NCBI GenBank assembly: GCA_027081065.1
Contig: JALWLW010000084.1
Span: forward strand, 1 to 44,270
Source: Campylobacteraceae bacterium
GTDB taxonomy: Bacteria; Campylobacterota; Campylobacteria; Campylobacterales; Sulfurovaceae
Direction of reading: 5' to 3'
Length of the DNA stretch: 44,270 nucleotides
Part shown: in pieces, positions 36,055 through 43,527 of the stretch
How positions within the stretch are numbered: position 1 is the first letter of the stretch
How the letters are laid out: the number at the start of each line of letters is the position of its first letter
Program-made: the position numbers and the translations under genes
Notes under the pieces: model-generated
The model's input: only the letters and a program-made list of their open reading frames with translations
Told to the model about the DNA's origin: nothing
The model's database searches: none

Positions 36055-37102
36055 ACTAGAGGCATTTTCTAAAAGTTTTTTACTCTTCTTTATTTCAATA
36101 GGAACACTTTTAGGCATTGTGTTCTATTTAAACTATCAAAAAGAGCTACAGAGTTTTGATGAAAAGCTTCTTTATAAAATGCATTTGTGTAGCTACTCTT
36201 TAGACTGTAAAGAGTACAAAGTTGATTTTGACAGAGAGAAAGGAAAGATTTATTATGTTTTATTTAAAGATAGCAAAGAAGTTTCTAGCTTTTATCCTTT
36301 AACTGATGTTACTGATTTTTCTCTTAAACTCTCCATGACACAAGAAGCATATCATGAGCAGATGCATTACTTACATAGTGATTTAGTACGGAACGGATTA
36401 ATTGCTTTTGTGGTTGTCTTATTACTTTCTATAGGATTTTCTTTTTATACACTTCATCCTTTACGAAATGCTTTAGTTCTAACACGTGAGTTTATTAAAG
36501 ATATTTTACATGATTTTAATACCCCCATTGCTACAATGCGATTGAATGTGTCATTATTACAAAAAGAGATAGGTTCAAATAAAAAAGTGAGCAGAATTGA
36601 ACGTAGCATTGAAAATATTTTAGCTTTAGAGGAGAACCTACGAAATTATCTTCAGTTTGAATCTTCTCAAAAAGAGCAGTTTAATCTTTTGGCACTTATG
36701 GTTGAACGAGTGCATATGATAGAACAAAATTATCCTAATTTGAAGTATGAAATAACGATTGATAAAAATGTTATTTTAGAAACCTTTAAAAAAGATTTTG
36801 TGCGTATTGTAGATAATATCATTGTTAATGCTTCTAAGTACAATAAAGTTCATGGTAAGGTTTTGGTACGTTATGACAGTAGAGAACACAATTTATATAT
36901 TGAAGATACAGGTAAAGGTATAAAAAATCCTAAAAGAATTTTTGAACGTTTTTACAAAGAGCATGAAAGAGGTTTAGGTATTGGTTTACATATTGTTAAA
37001 AAATTAAGTGATGTTTTGGGTATAAGAATAGAGGTTGAGACAGTATTAGATGAGGGGACAACAATTAGATTAAATTTAAAAGAGCTTATTAAAGTTTTTT
37101 AA
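36041..37102 (+). CDS. Sensor histidine kinase (system C)
   Basis: 353 residues, TTG start at 36041. Transmembrane segments at about 12-30 and 117-137 enclose a short periplasmic loop with two Cys (C50, C56) and Met residues, which could sense copper or redox state (inference). Kinase core: phospho-accepting His157 in LHDFNTPIATM, N-box DNIIVNASKYN, EDTGKGI, GLGIGLHIVKK. Shorter than the system B kinase. Convergent with the multicopper oxidase gene; a hairpin separates them. Confidence 0.9.
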   Translation: MKHVELEAFSKSFLLFFISIGTLLGIVFYLNYQKELQSFDEKLLYKMHLCSYSLDCKEYKVDFDREKGKIYYVLFKDSKEVSSFYPLTDVTDFSLKLSMTQEAYHEQMHYLHSDLVRNGLIAFVVVLLLSIGFSFYTLHPLRNALVLTREFIKDILHDFNTPIATMRLNVSLLQKEIGSNKKVSRIERSIENILALEENLRNYLQFESSQKEQFNLLALMVERVHMIEQNYPNLKYEITIDKNVILETFKKDFVRIVDNIIVNASKYNKVHGKVLVRYDSREHNLYIEDTGKGIKNPKRIFERFYKEHERGLGIGLHIVKKLSDVLGIRIEVETVLDEGTTIRLNLKELIKVF

Positions 37103-37124
37103 AAAGGGAAATAAGTTCCCTTTT
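37102..37124. terminator. Bidirectional terminator between kinase and multicopper oxidase genes
   Basis: AAAAGGGAA (37102-37110) and TTCCCTTTT (37116-37124) with loop ATAAG. Poly-A on the left and poly-T on the right make it work for both convergent genes. A near copy stands after the second oxidase gene at 43496-43518. Confidence 0.85.
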
Positions 37125-37129
37125 ATATA

Positions 37130-38557
37130 TTACTCAACTGTAAACTGCCCCATCATTCCAGCATCTTCATGCTCTAAAAAGTGACAATGGTACATATAAG
37201 GCTTTGTACTACTGGTAAAATCTGTCATTTTAACAAGTAGGGTTACCGTATCGTTTCCTGCTATAAATACTGTATCTTTATACCCCTTTTCATTTTCGAG
37301 TACATTGGCTTCTGAACCATTACGTTTAGCTATTAAAAAGTGTGAAGCATGAATGTGAAAGTTATGGTTCATGCCCATAGTATTACTTACCTCCCATATC
37401 TCTACATCATTTACGGGAATACGCTCATTAATAACACCCATATTCATAGAAACACCATTAATCTTAAAATTTCCAGGTCCAGAAGCTGAGAGTGAAAAGG
37501 TACGCGTTCGTACGGCTTCATCTAAAGTATGTCGGTTTAGTGTGGTTAACACATTTGGTGTAGTTGTGGTAGTAGTGGCTTCTTTGTTAACTTTAACCTC
37601 TAAAAAGTTTTTGTTTTGTGCTACATCTTTAAAAAAAATGGTTTTATTTAAATCTGAAGAGAAGTCCACAACAATTTCAGCTCTTTCAGCAGGGCTAAGT
37701 TTTAAACGGCTCATCTCTACAGGTGCTTCAAGTAAAGAGTTATCTGTAGCTATCTGTTTAAAGGTACGACCATCATCAAAAGCCAAATTGTACACTGTTG
37801 AGTTTGAAGCATTGAGGATTCTAAAACGTATCTCTTTGTTAGGTAAATCGACATAAGCATTGATGACACCATTGGTAATAAAAATATCACCATTATACCC
37901 ATGCATAATCTCTCGTCTACTTGGAGAGTAGTCTATTTGTCCATTACTGTCAAAGAATCGGTCTTGAAGAATTAATGGAATATCATCAACTCCATACTCT
38001 TTTGGTAAATCTAAAGCATTAATTTCATCATCTTCTACAATAATAAGCCCAGCCAAACCTTGGTAGACATGTTCTGCAGTTTTCCCCATAAGGTGAGGAT
38101 GATACCAGTTGGTACATGCTCTTTGGTTTACGGTATATTTTGCCGACCATGTTGTGCCACTCTCAATGACTTGATGAGCTGCTCCATCCATCTCTGCTGG
38201 AACATGCATACCGTGCCCATGCATGGTAGTTTTTTCATCTAGTTTATTGGTATGATTAATCGATACTGTATCACCATTTTTTAGTTTTAAGGTGGGTCCT
38301 AAATAACTTCCGTTAACGGCATAAGTATTGGTACCAAGACCAGTAAAAAAAGTATGGGTTGCTTTTTGAATGGTTAAGTCATAGTTTTTAACGCCATTGA
38401 TGTCGGTACCTGTTAAAAGAGGGGGAATGATGAGTTTATTGATACTATCTGTTAAGTTATTGTCAATATTTGAACTGTTTGTTCCTCCACCACCACAGCC
38501 TGTAAGAAGCCATAGAGAAGTTACACTGCTTAGTTTTAGAAAGTTTCTTCGTTTCAT
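37130..38557 (-). CDS. CueO-like multicopper oxidase, Tat lipoprotein
   Basis: 475 residues. Twin-arginine signal RRNFLK and lipobox LLTGC (Cys21), so a Tat-exported lipoprotein. Copper-site motifs: TTMHGHGMH (H113/H115; most homologues have HWHG), NWYHPHL, HNFHIHASHF and HCHFLEHEDAGMM with the type 1 Cys. Likely periplasmic Cu(I) oxidase for copper tolerance. Upstream lies a 14-bp element shared with the neighbouring lipoprotein gene, 11 bp from a TATGAT -10 box. The 3' half is nearly identical to the gene at 43528. No Met-rich insert. Confidence 0.92.
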   Translation of the reverse strand: MKRRNFLKLSSVTSLWLLTGCGGGGTNSSNIDNNLTDSINKLIIPPLLTGTDINGVKNYDLTIQKATHTFFTGLGTNTYAVNGSYLGPTLKLKNGDTVSINHTNKLDEKTTMHGHGMHVPAEMDGAAHQVIESGTTWSAKYTVNQRACTNWYHPHLMGKTAEHVYQGLAGLIIVEDDEINALDLPKEYGVDDIPLILQDRFFDSNGQIDYSPSRREIMHGYNGDIFITNGVINAYVDLPNKEIRFRILNASNSTVYNLAFDDGRTFKQIATDNSLLEAPVEMSRLKLSPAERAEIVVDFSSDLNKTIFFKDVAQNKNFLEVKVNKEATTTTTTPNVLTTLNRHTLDEAVRTRTFSLSASGPGNFKINGVSMNMGVINERIPVNDVEIWEVSNTMGMNHNFHIHASHFLIAKRNGSEANVLENEKGYKDTVFIAGNDTVTLLVKMTDFTSSTKPYMYHCHFLEHEDAGMMGQFTVE

Positions 38558-38586
38558 TTTTTAATCCTTTTCCTTATGATAAGGCT

Positions 38587-38622
38587 ATCATAACGAAAAA
38601 GGATTAGCTAAGCATTACTTAA
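38587..38622 (-). promoter_or_regulatory. Promoter and putative OmpR-type operator of the multicopper oxidase gene
   Basis: Minus-strand -10 box TATGAT (38587-38592), then 11 bp, then TTAGCTAA (38604-38611), GCA, TTACTTAA (38615-38622) as a direct repeat with an 11-bp period. The element is shared with the lipoprotein gene promoter. It overlaps the 3' end of the lipoprotein gene. Confidence 0.5.
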
Positions 38623-39419
38623 CGATTAGGTCGACCTTCACCTCTGTTAGCTTGATGATCATTGTTTAGTTTTGTACCATTATTTTCATTATTGTGTTCT
38701 TCTTCATTAAAGTTTTCTGCTCTTGTGCTATTTTGATCTATAGGTATGGTTTGATTTGTATCAAAATCATTTAGATAATTTTCTTCATTATTATGAGAGT
38801 TATTTTTATCTTTTTTTACATCATCTTGTGTTCGTCGGTTATCCTCTCTTAGTTCTGCACGAGTCTCTTCTAGGTGTTCAATAGCATCTTGCTCTGAAAC
38901 AATATCTCCATGATAACGTTCTGGTACTTTTTCTTGTAGTGCATCTTTAATGTCTAAGAGTTCAGCATTATTTTGAGGTACATGTGTACTATTTCTCTCT
39001 TTTAGAACATCATGTGCTTCAGGTAATATTTCAATACCATTACTTGCGTTTCCATCACTATCTAAAGTTTGTAAAAATTGAGCTACGGTTAGATTATTCT
39101 CTAAAATTGTTACATTATCTTCTAATAAGGAGGCATTAACTTCTCTTAAAACAACACCACCAATACTAAATGTACAAGTATCATTGTCTCCAAATGTAAA
39201 TGTTCCATTTTCATCTGTTGTACCTGTTTGTGTAGTACAGTTAAACTCTACTCCTGCAACAGCAGCATCTACATAGTATCCTGTAGAAATTTTTGGACTA
39301 CTTGGGGTTGAAGTGTCTGTTGCTGTAGGTGTTGTAGTATCAGTTGTAGCATTATCTCCTCCACAAGCTATGAGTAGTAGAGATGCAGTAATAGCTGAGA
39401 TTATATTTCCTGTTTTCAT
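38619..39419 (-). CDS. Exported lipoprotein with cyclic Cys domain and Asn/Glu-rich tail
   Basis: 266 residues, lipobox LIAC (Cys19), Thr/Ser linker, then a domain with STGYYVDAAVAGVEFNCTTQTGTTDENGTFTFGDNDTCTFSIGGVVL, a module seen in several proteobacterial lipoproteins (two Cys probably paired). Followed by an EILPEAHDVLKERNSTH-type segment and a low-complexity tail rich in Asn, Glu, Asp and Arg, ending GEGRPNR. Upstream of the oxidase gene on the same strand. Shares the putative operator with it. Function unknown. Confidence 0.72.
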   Translation of the reverse strand: MKTGNIISAITASLLLIACGGDNATTDTTTPTATDTSTPSSPKISTGYYVDAAVAGVEFNCTTQTGTTDENGTFTFGDNDTCTFSIGGVVLREVNASLLEDNVTILENNLTVAQFLQTLDSDGNASNGIEILPEAHDVLKERNSTHVPQNNAELLDIKDALQEKVPERYHGDIVSEQDAIEHLEETRAELREDNRRTQDDVKKDKNNSHNNEENYLNDFDTNQTIPIDQNSTRAENFNEEEHNNENNGTKLNNDHQANRGEGRPNR

Positions 39420-39449
39420 GGTGAATCCTTTAAGTGTTTTTATAATAGG

Positions 39450-39485
39450 ATGATAGCCAAAAATAATTAGCTAAACATTAGCTTA
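39450..39485 (-). promoter_or_regulatory. Promoter and putative OmpR-type operator of the lipoprotein gene
   Basis: Minus-strand -10 box TATCAT (39450-39455), 11-bp gap, then TTAGCTAA (39467-39474), ACA, TTAGCTTA (39478-39485). Same architecture and spacing as at 38587-38622. Confidence 0.5.
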
Positions 39486-39600
39486 TAAAAAAAATTAGAT
39501 TAATATGTTAAATTTATAGATTTAAATTCTCCACACCCTCTACACAAAAATAATCCTATACTTCAAATATCATAAAAACAAACAAAAATAGGAGTTAAAA

Positions 39601-41328
39601 ATGTCAACCAACACTTTAAAAATAAATCGACGAACTTTTGTAAAAGGTATGGCAGTAGCTTCAGCTCTAGCTTCAGGTGTTGTACCATTGAGTGCAAAAA
39701 CTTTAAGCTTAAACAAAGAGCATGACTTGCATGGAACAGACTTTAACTTAGTAATTTCAAGAACAGCTGTCAATTTTACAGGGACACCAGCCATGGCAAC
39801 TACGGTTAATGGTCAAATTTCAGGACCTACTTTACATTTTAATGAGGGTGATACAGTGACCATTAAAGTTTACAATGACTTAAATGTAGACACCTCTATT
39901 CACTGGCATGGACTCATTTTGCCACCAGATATGGATGGAGTTCCTGGTATCTCTTTTGATGGAATTAAACCTAAAGAGACATTTACTTATACCATTACTT
40001 TGGTACAAAGTGGAACGTATTGGTACCATTCTCACTCTGGTTACCAAGAACAAGAAGGGGTTTATGGTGCAATTGTCATTCATCCAAAAAAGAAAGACCC
40101 ATTTGAGTATGACCGTGACTATGTGGTGAGCCTTTCAGATTGGTCTGATGAAAAACCAGAAAGTATCTACCGAAAATTAAAAATTATGGGTGATTATTAT
40201 AATTTTAATCAAAGAACGGTTGGTGATTTTTTAGGTGAAGTAAAAGAAAAAGGTTTTTTAGCAGCTTTTAATGCTCGAAAAATGTGGAATAATATGTCCA
40301 TGACCGACCGAGACCTCTCTGATGTTACTGGTTACACCTATACTTACTTAATGAATGGTCAAACTCCTGCTACACAATACAAAGCATTGTTTAAAGTAGG
40401 TGAAAAAGTACGTTTACGTTTTGTAAACTCGTCTGCCATGACTTTTTTTGATGTCCGAATCCCTGGGCTTAAAATGACCATTGTTGCAGCCGATGGGAAC
40501 AATGTAGAACCTGTATCTGTCGATGAGTTTAGAATAGGGGTAGCAGAGACTTACGATGTCATAGTTGAGCCAAAAGAGAACAAAAGTTACGCACTCTTTG
40601 CACAAAGTATTGAGCGTTTAGGCTATGCTGTGGGTGCATTAACCACAAGCGTTGAACAAGATGCTGTTGTTCCAAAGATGGATGCCGTACCTGTTCTTAC
40701 TCATGCTGATATGGGAATGAACATGAAAGGTATGAAAACAGATAGCTCAGGAGCGATGGATATGAGTGGTTCGAAAGATGATAAAGCCATGAAAATGTCT
40801 ATGAAGAAAAAAATTCCCATCACACCATTAGAAGAAGCACGTGGTGTACAAACACTCATGAGAGTTGTAGACCCACAATATCGCTTGAGTGACCCAGGTG
40901 TTGGACTTAGAAACAACGGACGAAAAGTACTAACTTATGCCGATTTAAAAAGTCTAAAAGGAGTAGTAGACATTACTTATCCTGACCGAGAGATTATCTT
41001 AAGACTTACAGGAAATATGGAACGTTACATGTGGTCAATAAATGGCATAAAATATGCCGATGCAAAACCATTAGAGTTTCATTATGGTGAGCGTTTACGG
41101 ATTACTTACATCAATGATACCATGATGAACCACCCAATGCACCTACATGGAATGTGGAGTGACTTAGAGACAGGTGAGAATCAATTTGTAAGAAAACATA
41201 CGGTTATTGTTCAACCAGGTTCTAAGATTAGTATGCAGGTAACGGTTGATGCCAAAGGCGAATGGGCTTACCATTGTCACCTCTTGTACCACATGGGTGG
41301 TATGTTTAGAAAAGTAGTGGTATCATAA
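39601..41328 (+). CDS. copA: CopA-type copper resistance multicopper oxidase
   Basis: 575 residues. Tat signal INRRTFVKGMAVASALASG. Copper-site motifs IHWHGLILPPDMDGVPGISF (H101/H103), YWYHSHSGYQEQEGVYG, HPMHLHGMWSDL and HCHLLYHMGGMF. A Met/His-rich insert (GMNMKGMKTDSSGAMDMSG...AMKMSMKKK, about residues 377-404) typical of plasmid-type CopA/PcoA. Periplasmic oxidase/copper sequestration. AGGAG (39590-39594) 6 bases upstream of ATG. A TATACT at 39557-39562 is a possible -10. Followed by copB 7 bp later. Confidence 0.95.
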   Translation: MSTNTLKINRRTFVKGMAVASALASGVVPLSAKTLSLNKEHDLHGTDFNLVISRTAVNFTGTPAMATTVNGQISGPTLHFNEGDTVTIKVYNDLNVDTSIHWHGLILPPDMDGVPGISFDGIKPKETFTYTITLVQSGTYWYHSHSGYQEQEGVYGAIVIHPKKKDPFEYDRDYVVSLSDWSDEKPESIYRKLKIMGDYYNFNQRTVGDFLGEVKEKGFLAAFNARKMWNNMSMTDRDLSDVTGYTYTYLMNGQTPATQYKALFKVGEKVRLRFVNSSAMTFFDVRIPGLKMTIVAADGNNVEPVSVDEFRIGVAETYDVIVEPKENKSYALFAQSIERLGYAVGALTTSVEQDAVVPKMDAVPVLTHADMGMNMKGMKTDSSGAMDMSGSKDDKAMKMSMKKKIPITPLEEARGVQTLMRVVDPQYRLSDPGVGLRNNGRKVLTYADLKSLKGVVDITYPDREIILRLTGNMERYMWSINGIKYADAKPLEFHYGERLRITYINDTMMNHPMHLHGMWSDLETGENQFVRKHTVIVQPGSKISMQVTVDAKGEWAYHCHLLYHMGGMFRKVVVS

Positions 41329-41335
41329 AGGATAA

Positions 41336-42022
41336 ATGATGAAAAAAATATTAAAAACAACAGCCGTACTTATGGTACTTGGAACACTTAGCCATGCAGG
41401 AATGGGTGATAACCCACTCATTGCCACACTTACCATTGATGAGTTAGAAAAACAAGGAAATGATGAAAAAAATATTGCTTGGGATACAAATTTTTGGATA
41501 GGTTATGATTTGAATAAAATCTATTTTTACACAGAGGGTGAAAAGCCTAAAGGTGGCTCGGATGAGAGTGAAAACCAATTGGTTTACTCAAGAGCCATTG
41601 CTCCTTTTTGGGACATTCAATATGGTGTGGGGTATGATAAAACAGAAACAGACTCTCAAACATGGGGTGTACTTGCCATTCAAGGTTTAGCACCTTACTT
41701 TTTTGAAACACGTGGAGCATTACTCTTTGGTGAAGATGGAAATGTAGGATTAAGACTAGAAGCAGAATATGAAGCTCTTTTTACGCAAAAGCTTATTTTA
41801 ACACCTTCAATTGCACTCGATGCCTACAGTAAAGACAACTTAAGTATGGGTTTAGGAAAAGGACTCTCAAACCTTACAGCTGGTATGCGTTTACGCTATG
41901 AAATACGACGTGAGTTTGCTCCTTATGTAGGGGTAGAGTGGAGTAAAAACTTTGGTAATACGGCTGATATTTCACCTCTTAATGAAACTTATGCTGTTGG
42001 TGGGGTTCGGATTTGGTTTTAA
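41336..42022 (+). CDS. copB: CopB-type copper resistance outer-membrane protein
   Basis: 228 residues. Signal peptide MMKKILKTTAVLMVLGTLSHA, then a beta-barrel with KNIAWDTNFWIGYDLNKIYFYTEGE, YSRAIAPFWDIQYGVGYD, LAPYFFETRGALLFGEDGNVGLRLEAEYEALFTQKLIL..., typical of CopB/PcoB. C-terminal VGGVRIWF ends in aromatic. AAAGGA fits ATG 41339 (6-base spacer) better than 41336 (3). Immediately downstream of copA; a conserved copAB pair. Confidence 0.93.
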   Translation: MMKKILKTTAVLMVLGTLSHAGMGDNPLIATLTIDELEKQGNDEKNIAWDTNFWIGYDLNKIYFYTEGEKPKGGSDESENQLVYSRAIAPFWDIQYGVGYDKTETDSQTWGVLAIQGLAPYFFETRGALLFGEDGNVGLRLEAEYEALFTQKLILTPSIALDAYSKDNLSMGLGKGLSNLTAGMRLRYEIRREFAPYVGVEWSKNFGNTADISPLNETYAVGGVRIWF

Positions 42023-42117
42023 TGTAATAAAACTTAAAAAATCTTCCGATAGATTGATTAAAATTTAATTTAAACTAATTTTTATTTGTTTAAGTTTTTC
42101 TTAGCATGTTTCTTTGA

Positions 42118-42123
42118 TATAAT
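42118..42123 (+). promoter_or_regulatory. -10 box upstream of the HEAGH protein
   Basis: TATAAT, 32 bp before ATG 42156; AAAGGA ribosome site at about 42144-42149. Confidence 0.55.
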
Positions 42124-42155
42124 ATTTTTAAGCAAAGAATATTAAAGGATAATAA

Positions 42156-43478
42156 ATGAAAAAATTAATTATGGGAGGGCTTTCCTCCTTAACACTTCTT
42201 TTTGGTACAAACAGTGCTATTTCTACAGTTTCTATTTTAGAAGATAATGCCACTGTATATGATGTTGAACAATTAAAACTAAACATGCAACATCTTATTG
42301 CATTTAAAAGAGTTAATGAGACAACCCTAGAGATAACAAACTGGGTGCCAAGAGATTTACATAACCTTGTTATCGTCACTAAAAATTCGCCAAAAGAGAA
42401 GATACTTGAAATAGATACCCTTTCAGGCTTTAGCAAACAGACCTATACCATTCCCTATTTAGGTGAAGATGCGACCTTTGATTATCTTCCTCAAACAGAT
42501 GTTCAAAGAAAAATAAAAGGGCTTAAAACAACATGGAACATAACTTTTCCTGACCGTTTACTTTTAGAAAAAAAAGTACGAAGAGCAGATGCAAATGTGG
42601 TATGGAAACCAACTCGTCCACAAGATGTACGGTACTATCTTAGCTTTTTAATTAATGCAGCACAAAGCATCTCTACTCCTAAATTTCATGACTTCTGGAC
42701 AAAAACAGCCTTTTATGATGAAACCTGTAACATAGAGCCACAATACCGTCTAACAAAAGATGAGTTTAACAATTATAGTAAAAAAGAGAGACGACAGTAT
42801 AAAAACATTAGAAGTAACTGTTACTATAATAAAGCACATAAAGAGTACATCTACAGCAAACTGTTACATAAAACATTTACAGTAGGTGTCACCGATGGAG
42901 GTGGTCTTGGTGGTGGTTCAACCTTGGGGCTTAATCAATCAGAAGTAGTCGAACACCTTTGGGATGCTAATTCATTAGGTGTTAAGATTTTAGAGCGAGG
43001 GGATTGGTTTATTAAAAAAGCAAATAGAAAAAAGGTTGAGAGTAGAACTCCTTGGAAAATATTTGGTCATGAAGCAGGTCATACACTTGTAAAAAAAGGA
43101 CATCAACGCAACTATTGTGTCAATTCTGAAAACAGTTTCGTAAGTGTTGGGTTTTTGGTCTATAACTATTTAACCTATAAAAATGAGATGATTGTAACTA
43201 AAGAGACCATGGTTAAAAGAGATTTAGATTGGGAAGGTGCAAACTCTAAACCACTACGAAAATATAAAAGAGCTTTAAAAAGAGGTGCAAATAAAAAGAG
43301 ACTTAATGCCTTGATACAAAAGCTTCATCGTCCAACTGCAAGATTTGCTTATGAGTGGGGTGGAGTGTATGGAAAACATGCTCTCTTACTACCAACTAAA
43401 AATAGTCCAGAGTGGTATGAGTATCTGAAAGCTCATAAAGAGGGAAAAGGGTTAGAGTATCTTAGAACTCTTCAATAG
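42156..43478 (+). CDS. Exported putative metallopeptidase (HEAGH)
   Basis: 440 residues with a signal peptide (KKLIMGGLSSLTLLFGTNSAIS). A HExxH motif occurs as FGHEAGHTLVKKGH (HEAGH at 305-309), with a GGLGGGSTLGLNQ stretch shortly before and Cys-containing segments (DETCNIEPQYR, SNCYYN, RNYCVN). The third His lies 7 residues after the motif, unlike the metzincin spacing (HExxHxxGxxH). No family identified; the metal-dependent protease role is inferred only from the motif. It lies between copB and the second multicopper oxidase gene, with its own -10 box. Confidence 0.68.
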   Translation: MKKLIMGGLSSLTLLFGTNSAISTVSILEDNATVYDVEQLKLNMQHLIAFKRVNETTLEITNWVPRDLHNLVIVTKNSPKEKILEIDTLSGFSKQTYTIPYLGEDATFDYLPQTDVQRKIKGLKTTWNITFPDRLLLEKKVRRADANVVWKPTRPQDVRYYLSFLINAAQSISTPKFHDFWTKTAFYDETCNIEPQYRLTKDEFNNYSKKERRQYKNIRSNCYYNKAHKEYIYSKLLHKTFTVGVTDGGGLGGGSTLGLNQSEVVEHLWDANSLGVKILERGDWFIKKANRKKVESRTPWKIFGHEAGHTLVKKGHQRNYCVNSENSFVSVGFLVYNYLTYKNEMIVTKETMVKRDLDWEGANSKPLRKYKRALKRGANKKRLNALIQKLHRPTARFAYEWGGVYGKHALLLPTKNSPEWYEYLKAHKEGKGLEYLRTLQ

Positions 43479-43495
43479 TAGGGGCTTTAACGATT

Positions 43496-43518
43496 AAAAG
43501 GGAAACATTTTCCCTTTT
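43496..43518. terminator. Bidirectional terminator after the HEAGH gene
   Basis: AAAAGGGAAA (43496-43505) and TTTCCCTTTT (43509-43518), loop CAT. Same layout as at 37102-37124, apparently copied with the oxidase gene. Confidence 0.85.
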
Positions 43519-43527
43519 TTTGTTTAT

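Noticed and set aside
37371..37856. 161-aa frame antisense to the multicopper oxidase
   Set aside because: Mirror of a clear gene on the minus strand; no independent start signal.
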